11,175 bases of DNA from Candidatus Omnitrophota bacterium (GTDB lineage Bacteria > Omnitrophota > Omnitrophia > Omnitrophales > Danuiimicrobiaceae): the NCBI GenBank assembly GCA_016206945.1, contig JACQQP010000045.1, positions 1 through 11,175 of the forward strand, given 5' to 3'. The notes beneath the pieces were generated by a model. It made no database searches. It saw nothing but the letters and a program-made list of their open reading frames with translations, and was not told where the DNA came from. The translations under genes and the position numbers were made by a program. This document shows positions 1 through 5,626 of the stretch, piece after piece (within the stretch, counting starts at the first letter, position 1; the number at the start of each line of letters is the position of its first letter).

Positions 1-1
1 C

Positions 2-502
2 GCCTTGTGGACAGATCCGCCGCGATTTTTGGCGGAGATGGGGGAGGATAGAGGTGGGGGTGATTCAATGGCTTTACCCCCCCAACCTCACCTTCCCCCA
101 CGAGGGGGGAAGGAATTTCAGAAGGCATTAGAACATCTGGGTATTCGGCCCCTCATTTTTGGGCTCCTTTGGGATCGTAAAAAACTTTATGAACGGATTG
201 AGCATCGAATGGACCATATGTTTGAAACAGGATGGATTGGCGAGGTGAAGCGGCTTGCGAAAACAGGTTTTTCCAAAACGGCGAAGGCGGCCATCGGTTA
301 TCATGAAATTTTAAAGTACCTTCAAAATCGCTGCACGTTGACTGAAGCGGAGTCTGAGATCAAGAAAAGAACGCGGCACCTGGCCAAAAAACAAATGACC
401 TGGTTTCGCGCTGATCAAAGAATCTCTTGGATCCCAGTTTCAGGCAATCGGTTCGTGAGTCACGCCCTTCGAAAGATTGTTCAAGAATTTACGGCCTCCT
501 AA
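2..502 (+). CDS. miaA: MiaA C-terminal part (tRNA dimethylallyltransferase), 5' end outside the window
   Basis: MiaA transfers a dimethylallyl group from DMAPP to N6 of adenosine 37 in tRNAs reading UNN codons. Only the C-terminal part is here. It shows the family's late motifs: GLLWDRKKLYERIEHRMD, then the GWIGEVKRL segment, the AIGYHEIL motif, and KKRTRHLAKKQMTWFRAD, the basic helix ending in the conserved TWFR. The catalytic N-terminal P-loop half lies upstream of base 1. The first TTG at base 5 is not the true start, since the frame stays open to the window edge. Residues about 12 to 37 (bases 40-113) are encoded by a G/C-rich palindromic element and look unlike MiaA; normal sequence resumes at FQKALEHLGIRPLIFGL. 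If the element shifted the frame relative to the upstream half, the gene would be broken, which cannot be judged here. hflX follows after 6 bp. Identity of the C-terminal part is secure; intactness is not. Confidence 0.85.
   Translation, partial: ALWTDPPRFLAEMGEDRGGGDSMALPPQPHLPPRGGKEFQKALEHLGIRPLIFGLLWDRKKLYERIEHRMDHMFETGWIGEVKRLAKTGFSKTAKAAIGYHEILKYLQNRCTLTEAESEIKKRTRHLAKKQMTWFRADQRISWIPVSGNRFVSHALRKIVQEFTAS
14..113. repeat. G/C-rich palindromic element inside miaA
   Basis: Three nested inverted repeats are visible. TCCGCC (16-21) pairs with GGCGGA (31-36). The G-rich arm 40-60 pairs imperfectly with the C-rich arm 77-99. CCTTCCCCC (91-99) pairs perfectly with GGGGGAAGG (105-113) around a 5-nt loop. 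The composition is unlike the flanking gene, and the translated product is rich in Gly and Pro with no counterpart in MiaA. It resembles the short palindromic repeats dispersed in many bacterial genomes (REP/MITE-like), but no second copy occurs in this window. The outer boundaries are uncertain, and the left end may lie before base 1. Confidence 0.6.
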
Positions 503-508
503 GTTTTT

Positions 509-1630
509 ATGGCGCGGGATCAAGCATTTCTAGTGATCGTATCGAGGAAAAGTGGCGCCAGACGGACCCCTGAGGAAAGTCTAGAGGAACTTTCTGAGTT
601 GACGCGTTCTGCAGGAGGTAAGATCGCGGGACATTTAATCGCCTTGATTGAGCGGCCCACATCTAATTTGTTCATTTCGAAGGGGAAGCTGCTCAGTCTT
701 AAAGAGAAAGCGGCGAGTGCAGGAGCGAACGTCGTCATTTTTAACGTTGATCTTTCGCCCATTCAAGCAAGAAATATTGAGACGGTAGCGGGCATTCGAG
801 TGGTCGACCGGACCGGATTGATCATAGATATCTTTGCAAGGCGTGCTCAGTCAGGGGCAGGGCGGCTTCAGGTGGAATTGGCCCAATTGACTTATCTTAT
901 GCCGCGCCTTGTGGGATACGGTGTGATTATGTCGCGGACGGGCGGAGGAATTGGTACGCGGGGTCCTGGAGAACAGAAACTTGAAGTGGACCGACGAAAA
1001 ATCAGGGAACGGATTGTACGCGTTCGCAAAGAACTCGAAAAGCTGAGGCTCCATCAAGAACTGATACGCAAAAGAAGAAAACGAAAGGCATTTCCTCTCG
1101 TGGCCATCGTTGGATATACCAATTCTGGAAAAAGCACGCTTCTTAATGCGCTCACTGGAGCCAGCGCTTTTGTGGAGGATAAATTATTTGCCACCTTAGA
1201 CCCAACCACCCGAATCTTAAAAGTGCGTGGAAAAAGGGACATTTTAATCACGGACACTGTTGGGTTCCTCATCGATTTACCGCATTCCCTGATCGAGGCT
1301 TTTCTCGCCACCTTGGATGAGGTAACTGAGGCAGATCTTTTGATTCACATTCTTGATGTGGCCAATCCCGCATATGCGCTTCAATATGAGGCAGTTTGGA
1401 CCGTGCTTGAAGAGCTTGGCGCACATCAAAAGCCGATGGTTTTAGCGCTAAATAAAATTGATTTGTTGGACGAAGTACAAGTGAGACACATTTCACAAAA
1501 GTTTGAGGAAGGGATTCCGATATCCGCCCGAGAAAAAATTAATCTGGGCCGTTTAACCCAAGAGATCCACCGCTTTATTGAGGAAGCTCAACCCAAGCAA
1601 AATGAATCGGCCCATCGCTTTGTTAACTGA
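509..1630 (+). CDS. hflX: GTPase HflX
   Basis: HflX is a ribosome-binding GTPase that splits stalled or stress-arrested 70S ribosomes. The protein is 373 aa. Residues 1-140 form the HflX N-terminal domain, and the family signature GGGIGTRGPGEQKLEVDRR sits at about 145-163. A charged helical linker (about 164-194) precedes the G domain. That domain shows G1 GYTNSGKS (202-209), G2 around TLDPTT (229-234), G3 DTVGF (249-253), G4 NKID (315-318) and a G5-like SA at 339-340. It is shorter than the roughly 420-aa E. coli protein, mainly at the C-terminus, which is within normal variation. No clear Shine-Dalgarno precedes the ATG, consistent with translation coupled to miaA, whose stop is 6 bp upstream. 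The miaA-hflX order is common in bacteria. The 3' end overlaps the next gene by 29 bp if that gene starts at 1602. Confidence 0.95.
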   Translation: MARDQAFLVIVSRKSGARRTPEESLEELSELTRSAGGKIAGHLIALIERPTSNLFISKGKLLSLKEKAASAGANVVIFNVDLSPIQARNIETVAGIRVVDRTGLIIDIFARRAQSGAGRLQVELAQLTYLMPRLVGYGVIMSRTGGGIGTRGPGEQKLEVDRRKIRERIVRVRKELEKLRLHQELIRKRRKRKAFPLVAIVGYTNSGKSTLLNALTGASAFVEDKLFATLDPTTRILKVRGKRDILITDTVGFLIDLPHSLIEAFLATLDEVTEADLLIHILDVANPAYALQYEAVWTVLEELGAHQKPMVLALNKIDLLDEVQVRHISQKFEEGIPISAREKINLGRLTQEIHRFIEEAQPKQNESAHRFVN

Positions 1631-2399
1631 TTTCGGCACAAGAGACCACTATGTCGGGTCTCTAAAGGCGGTTATTTTGAAGATTAATGCGAAAGCTGTG
1701 ATTTTTGATATTACGCATGAGGTGAAGCCGCAGAATATACGGGAAGGGGCTTTTATTCTCAACTCCGTCTACCCACTGCTCCCCGAGCATTCCATTGTTG
1801 TAGCGGTCGTAGATCCTGGCGTCGGAAGCATGCGCCAGGCCGTTTGCGTTAAAACCAAAAGCGGTTACTTAATCGGTCCCAATAACGGCATCTTTAGCCT
1901 GGCGCTTGCGGATGAGAAAAATTTTGAGACCAGAGTGATTCAAAACGACCGATATTTTCATAAACCCGTAAGCGCGACATTTCACGGGCGAGATATCTTT
2001 GCTCCCGCGGCGGCATGGCTCAGTAAGAAGAATGTCTTCCGATCCTTCGGTCCTGTGATTCACAAGATTCACCGTCTTTGTCTTTCGGACGTCGTCCAAA
2101 GCCATCGCTTTGTAAAAGGCAGTGTGGTTCACATAGACCGCTTTGGAAATGCGATCACAAATATTTTGAGAGCTAAAGTAAGACCCCTTCAATCGTCAAA
2201 AGTATTAAATATTTTAGTTCAAGGAAGATTTAAGGCTGAATTGAAACCTTCTTTCAGTATAGGGAAGCGCGGAGCTTTAATCGCTCTTTGGAATAGTGGA
2301 GATCTTTTGGAGCTTGCAGTAAGAGAAGATTCGGCAGAAAAAATGTACGGACTGAAATTAGGCGACTCTGTCTCGATACAATTCCATCGATCACGATGA
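1602..2399 (+). CDS. SAM hydrolase / SAM hydroxide adenosyltransferase (DUF62 family)
   Basis: This family hydrolyses S-adenosylmethionine to adenosine and L-methionine using a water activated by an Asp-Arg-His set; it is related to the fluorinases and chlorinases. From the ATG at 1602 the protein is 265 aa, the usual family length. It opens with IALLTDFGTRDHYVGSLKAVI (residues 5-25, key residues Asp10, Phe11, Gly12). The conserved triad is present: Asp71 in VVDPGVGS, Arg78 in SMRQ, and His128 in FHGRD. Further family motifs are DITHEV (36-41), IGPNNG (91-96) and IDRFGNAITN (178-187). A TTG at 1578 would add eight residues, but the family N-terminus begins next to the ATG, so 1602 is preferred; GAGG at 1580-1583 is a distant ribosome site. 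The gene overlaps hflX by 29 bp and the NUDIX gene by 4 bp, so it is translationally coupled. The cellular role of the family is unclear; SAM turnover is the best guess. Confidence 0.88.
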   Translation: MNRPIALLTDFGTRDHYVGSLKAVILKINAKAVIFDITHEVKPQNIREGAFILNSVYPLLPEHSIVVAVVDPGVGSMRQAVCVKTKSGYLIGPNNGIFSLALADEKNFETRVIQNDRYFHKPVSATFHGRDIFAPAAAWLSKKNVFRSFGPVIHKIHRLCLSDVVQSHRFVKGSVVHIDRFGNAITNILRAKVRPLQSSKVLNILVQGRFKAELKPSFSIGKRGALIALWNSGDLLELAVREDSAEKMYGLKLGDSVSIQFHRSR

Positions 2400-2980
2400 C
2401 TTTAACGGCTCGGGGTCAAGCGAAAGGCGCTCAATTTAAAAGCTTAGGTTGGCGTTCTATATTTCGAGGTCGCGTCTTTGAGTTGAAAAAGGTCGCTACA
2501 CGCGCGCCAAGCGGGCATGAGTTTGAGCACGATGTCATTGATCACCCAGGCGCTGCGGTCATTGTACCGCTTTTGAAACCGGATCAATTGGTTCTGGTCC
2601 AGCAGTATCGAGTAGCAGTGGGGCGGATGATTTGGGAGTTTCCCGCGGGAACTTTGGAGCAGAAAGAGGCTCCGTTATCTTGTGCCAAGCGTGAGCTGAT
2701 TGAGGAGACAGGATTTGCGGCAAAGAAATGGAGGAAACTCGTCTCCTTTTATCCAGCACCTGGTATTTCAACGGAGTTCATGCATGTTTTTTTGGCTTCG
2801 CATCTCGTTCCAAAGCCGAGCGCACTGGATCAAGATGAATTTTTGGAAAGGAAGGTCGTGAGTTTCTCGCGTTTACAGGATATGATTTTTAATGGTAGTA
2901 TAGTTGATGCAAAAACGATTATCGGTTTCTTTTATTATTGTCACAAGCGTAATGAGAGGGTTTTTCATCGTATAAGATAA
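2396..2980 (+). CDS. NUDIX hydrolase, ADP-ribose pyrophosphatase type (NudF-like)
   Basis: Enzymes of this type hydrolyse ADP-ribose or related ADP-sugars to AMP and a sugar phosphate with Mg2+. The 194-aa protein has a complete Nudix box at residues 85-107 that fits GX5EX7REUXEEXGU: G85, E91, R99-E100, E103-E104 and G106. The preceding QQYRVAVGRMIWEFPAG (69-85) and the following FYPAPGISTE (118-127) are typical of the ADP-ribose pyrophosphatase subgroup, where the latter Glu/loop helps place substrate. The N-terminal 50 residues match the domain-swapped strands of NudF-type dimers. The ATG overlaps the upstream TGA as ATGA, so translation is coupled to the SAM hydrolase. The start could be slightly later, because the first 18 residues are poorly conserved in type. 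Substrate within the ADP-sugar group cannot be fixed from sequence. Confidence 0.88.
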   Translation: MTLTARGQAKGAQFKSLGWRSIFRGRVFELKKVATRAPSGHEFEHDVIDHPGAAVIVPLLKPDQLVLVQQYRVAVGRMIWEFPAGTLEQKEAPLSCAKRELIEETGFAAKKWRKLVSFYPAPGISTEFMHVFLASHLVPKPSALDQDEFLERKVVSFSRLQDMIFNGSIVDAKTIIGFFYYCHKRNERVFHRIR

Positions 2981-3001
2981 CTTACGAGCAGGAGAGTACA
3001 G

Positions 3002-3367
3002 ATGGGAAAACATATTGTCATTGTAGATGACCAGCCGGACATAGTTGCAATAACGAAAACACGGCTTGAGGCGAATGGTTATCAGGTTTCCTCTACCATG
3101 GGTGCAAGGGCAGCCCAAGACATTCTGCGCTTTAAGCCTGATTTAATTCTTATGGATGTTATGATGCCAGGGGCAGATGGTTTTGCGGTGGTCAGAGAAC
3201 TGAAAAGATATCCGGATGTTTCAAAAGTCCCTATTATTATTTTTTCTGGAAAACCCAAGGAAGCCATGTTGGATCTATTTGGGCCTGAAGGCATTGCAGG
3301 TTACATCTCGAAACCCTGCGAACCGGAAGAATTGTTGGCGCAAATTAAGAAGACGTTGGGTTCCTGA
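3002..3367 (+). CDS. Stand-alone response-regulator receiver domain (CheY-like)
   Basis: This 121-aa protein is a single phosphoacceptor receiver domain with no output domain. It carries the acidic pair Asp9-Asp10, the phosphoacceptor Asp52 in LILMDVMMPG, Ser82 in place of the usual Thr/Ser switch residue, and Lys104 in the SKP motif. All catalytic positions needed for phosphotransfer are kept. A good ribosome site, AGGAG at 2990-2994, lies 7 nt before the ATG. The gene starts 21 bp after the NUDIX gene and is probably co-transcribed. No histidine kinase is in the window, so the partner is an orphan kinase elsewhere. It could serve in signalling by protein-protein contact, as in motility or phosphorelays, but nothing here shows which. 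Confidence 0.92.
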   Translation: MGKHIVIVDDQPDIVAITKTRLEANGYQVSSTMGARAAQDILRFKPDLILMDVMMPGADGFAVVRELKRYPDVSKVPIIIFSGKPKEAMLDLFGPEGIAGYISKPCEPEELLAQIKKTLGS

Positions 3368-3393
3368 CAAGATCTGCCCCCAAACCTATCAAG

Positions 3394-3422
3394 TTGATTT
3401 CCTTCCGTAAACCCAGTAAAAT
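3394..3422 (+). promoter_or_regulatory. Candidate sigma-70 promoter for the deoxyhypusine-synthase-like gene
   Basis: TTGATT (3394-3399) and TAAAAT (3417-3422) are 17 bp apart and match the -35 and -10 consensus at 4/6 and 5/6 positions. Transcription would start near 3429, giving a leader of about 48 nt before the ATG at 3477. This is the only sizeable gap in the left block, which supports a new transcription unit. It is a pattern match only. Confidence 0.4.
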
Positions 3423-3428
3423 ACAACC

Positions 3429-3448
3429 AAAAATCGAGATTCGTTTTT
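3429..3448 (+). terminator. Weak A/T-rich hairpin after the receiver gene
   Basis: AAAAA-T-CGA, loop GAT, then TCG-TTTTT forms a short stem with a bulged T and ends in five T residues. It lies 62 bp past the receiver stop. Only three base pairs are G/C-containing, so it would be a poor intrinsic terminator. It may instead be a leader structure of the next gene, whose predicted transcription start falls at its left edge. Confidence 0.22.
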
Positions 3449-3476
3449 ATTCTAAGTAGTTTGTAGAAAATCACTT

Positions 3477-4697
3477 ATGATGAAGAGTCTGTTACCTAAA
3501 CGACTTGAAGATCCGACGCTTAAGAAGCAGAAAAGCAGTATTTGTTCTCGCCCCGTAAAGCACGTCGATCTAGAGAAAGTAAAAACCATAGAAGCGCTTG
3601 TCGAATCCTTTCAAGATAGTTCCATACAGGCCCGCAGTTTGGGAAGCGTAGCGACGATTTATGAGCGCATGCTCGCTGATCCTGAGCGTCCGACGATTTT
3701 ACTCGGTCTGGCCGGACCTTTAATTGCTGCCGGCCTTCGTAAAGTGATCCGTGATATGGTCGAGTACGGGCTGGTGGATGTGATTGTAGCGACAGGGGCG
3801 ATTTTGTACCAGGACTATTATCAAGCGCAAGGATATGAACATTATCAGGGGACGCCCAATGCGGATGATCGGAAGCTCCGCGACCTTCTCATTGACCGAA
3901 TCTACGATACCTACGTCGATGAAGAGAAATTCACTATCCTAGATTCTAAAATAGGACGGATGGCTGACGATCTTCCATCAGGTTCTTACTCAAGTCGATC
4001 GTTCTTAGTTGAGCTTTCCAAAGGTCTCAGCGATCCCGATTCTATTTTAGGGGCGGCTTATAAACGAGGCATCCCCATTTTTTCTCCTGCCTTGAACGAT
4101 TCCAGCATTGGAATTGGTTTAACAGAACATTACCATCGTGTCCGCGCGCAGGGCAAAAAAGGCATCGTGATTGATGCGATTCGTGATAATTACGAATTGA
4201 CTCAAATTGTCGTAAAGTCGAAGCGGACCGCCGCCGTGTATATAGCAGGAGGCGTTCCCAAAAATTTCATTAATGACTCCATTGTCATGGCCTATATTTT
4301 TGGGCGAGATACGGGAGGACATAAGTACGCGGTTCAGTTGACAACGGATGCGCCTCATTGGGGCGGCTTGAGCGGAAGTACGCTTTCAGAAGCGAGGTCA
4401 TGGGGAAAAGTGAATCGAGAGGCTTCTACGGCCATGGCCTTTGTGGAACCGTCTGTGTCGCTTCCGCTGGTCGTGGGATATTTGCTTCAAAGAAGGGTGT
4501 ATGAAAAAAGGTCGCGGATTCAATTCGACTGGAATAACGATCTTCTGATTGGGATAACTTATTCTGGCCGACGAGCGGTACCAGTTCCGTTGCGGGACAG
4601 GTTTGGTTCTAAGCGTTCTAATAAAAATAAAAACCTGTCCCGGCCGGAACTGGTACCGTTGAAAATACCGTTGAAGAATAAACAGGTGGTCGGATGA
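3477..4697 (+). CDS. Deoxyhypusine-synthase-like NAD-dependent protein (bacterial subgroup)
   Basis: The DHS fold uses NAD and a lysine imine to move an aminobutyl group from spermidine. Bacteria lack eIF5A, so members here more likely act on free polyamines, as homospermidine synthase does. The 406-aa protein shows the NAD-fold segments LGLAGPLIAAGLRKVI (76-91), VDVIVATGAILYQD (100-113), IPIFSPALNDSSIG (199-212) and VYIAGGVPKNFI (254-265). The signature WGGLSGSTLSEARSWGK spans 295-311, with Lys311 at the catalytic lysine position. Compared with human DHS from memory, Ser299, Glu305, Trp309 and Lys311 are kept. Positions binding spermidine are changed: Leu298 for Asp316, Trp295 for Asp313, Asn263 for His288. 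Residues 367-395 are encoded by a palindromic element, so the C-terminal tail is not native DHS sequence; the family averages about 350 aa. The first of two adjacent ATGs was taken; no strong ribosome site is seen. The stop overlaps the epimerase start. Confidence 0.85.
   Translation: MMKSLLPKRLEDPTLKKQKSSICSRPVKHVDLEKVKTIEALVESFQDSSIQARSLGSVATIYERMLADPERPTILLGLAGPLIAAGLRKVIRDMVEYGLVDVIVATGAILYQDYYQAQGYEHYQGTPNADDRKLRDLLIDRIYDTYVDEEKFTILDSKIGRMADDLPSGSYSSRSFLVELSKGLSDPDSILGAAYKRGIPIFSPALNDSSIGIGLTEHYHRVRAQGKKGIVIDAIRDNYELTQIVVKSKRTAAVYIAGGVPKNFINDSIVMAYIFGRDTGGHKYAVQLTTDAPHWGGLSGSTLSEARSWGKVNREASTAMAFVEPSVSLPLVVGYLLQRRVYEKRSRIQFDWNNDLLIGITYSGRRAVPVPLRDRFGSKRSNKNKNLSRPELVPLKIPLKNKQVVG
4575..4660. 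repeat. Long inverted-repeat element at the 3' end of the deoxyhypusine-synthase-like gene
   Basis: The left arm 4575-4604 and right arm 4631-4660 are reverse complements over 12 bp (CCTGTCCC core) plus 14 bp (CGGAACTGGTACCG), separated by a 3/2-nt bulge. A 26-nt A/T-rich loop lies between them. This gives about 26 paired bases. The GGGACAGG / GGTACC motifs resemble REP-type elements moved by Y1 (RAYT) transposases, which is inference. The adjacent 10-bp direct repeat TACCGTTGAA (4654-4663 and 4666-4675) overlaps the right end. Confidence 0.75.
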
Positions 4698-5626
4698 ACG
4701 CAATTGTGACAGGTGGAGCTGGTTTTATCGGTTCTAATCTTGCTCTGACTTTGGAGAAGCAAGGTGTGCGCGTTACGATCGTGGACGATTTCTCGGGCGG
4801 AAATTTTGAGAATATTAAAAATTTCAGGGGGAAAGTAATTGCTCAAGATATCAATCAAGTTGCGTGGGATTCTTTAAAACCTGTCGATGTTATTTTCCAT
4901 GAGGCAGCGCTCACCGATACGACGGTAACCGATCAAAAAAAGATGATGTCCAATAATGTGGAAGGATTTCGCAAGATTCTTCACTTTGCCCTTCAGAATC
5001 GAATTAAGCTTGTCTATGCTTCTTCAGCGGGTGTTTATGGAAATGAGCCTGCTCCTCAGAGCGAGAATGGCCGCTTGAATCCACTCAACATCTATGCTTA
5101 TTCAAAGCTTGTTGGCGATCAGATCGCATTGCAAGCAATGAAAGCGTCAAAGATGCTCATTGTTGGGCTGCGCTACTTTAATGTATTTGGTCTCGGTGAA
5201 AAACATAAGGGTAAATTCGCAAGCATGATTTATCAGCTTGCAGAGCAAATGAGGTCGGGGAAGCGGCCGAGAATTTTTCATGATGGTGAGCAAATGCGCG
5301 ACCACATTTATGTGCGTGATGCCGTTGACGCAAATTTAATGGCTTTTGAAGCAAAAGAAGGCGGTATTTTTAATGTTGGGACGGGGAAAGCAACTTCCTT
5401 CAACCGTGTCATTGAAATTTTAAACGAGGTTTTAGGTGCCAATCTTTCTCCCGATTATTTCGACAATCCCTACGGCTTTTATCAGAATAGGACGCAAGCG
5501 GATACTGCCCAAGCAGAACGCCTTTTGGGTTTTAATGCAAAATGGTCGATTGAGGAAGGCATCCGCGAATATTTGACCGCTCTCCACGATTTAAAGTCAA
5601 AGAAAGCCGTTTCGATTAAGGTTTGA
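4694..5626 (+). CDS. hldD: NAD-dependent sugar-nucleotide epimerase, ADP-L-glycero-D-manno-heptose 6-epimerase (HldD)-like
   Basis: HldD converts ADP-D-glycero-D-manno-heptose to the L,D form used in the LPS inner core. The 310-aa protein is an extended short-chain dehydrogenase. GGAGFIG (7-13) is the Rossmann glycine motif, and Asp31-Asp32 ends strand beta-2. Ser110-Ser111 and the Tyr134-x3-Lys138 pair (YAYSK) form the catalytic set. The HldD-type features are RYFNVFG followed by EKHKGKFAS (160-177), a DHIYVRDAVDANL segment (203-215), a FNVGTG motif, and a late NRTQADTAQAERLLGF stretch resembling the HldD C-terminus. Length matches the family. AGGTGG at 4683-4688 is a ribosome site, and the ATG overlaps the upstream TGA as ATGA. 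Other heptose genes (hldE, gmhA, gmhB) are not nearby, so a related nucleotide-sugar epimerase activity remains possible. The 3' end overlaps the converging pump gene by 11 bp. Confidence 0.75.
   Translation: MNAIVTGGAGFIGSNLALTLEKQGVRVTIVDDFSGGNFENIKNFRGKVIAQDINQVAWDSLKPVDVIFHEAALTDTTVTDQKKMMSNNVEGFRKILHFALQNRIKLVYASSAGVYGNEPAPQSENGRLNPLNIYAYSKLVGDQIALQAMKASKMLIVGLRYFNVFGLGEKHKGKFASMIYQLAEQMRSGKRPRIFHDGEQMRDHIYVRDAVDANLMAFEAKEGGIFNVGTGKATSFNRVIEILNEVLGANLSPDYFDNPYGFYQNRTQADTAQAERLLGFNAKWSIEEGIREYLTALHDLKSKKAVSIKV

Noticed and set aside
1578..1601. Upstream TTG start for the SAM hydrolase gene
   Set aside because: It adds eight residues not seen in the family and has no ribosome site; the ATG at 1602 fits the family N-terminus.
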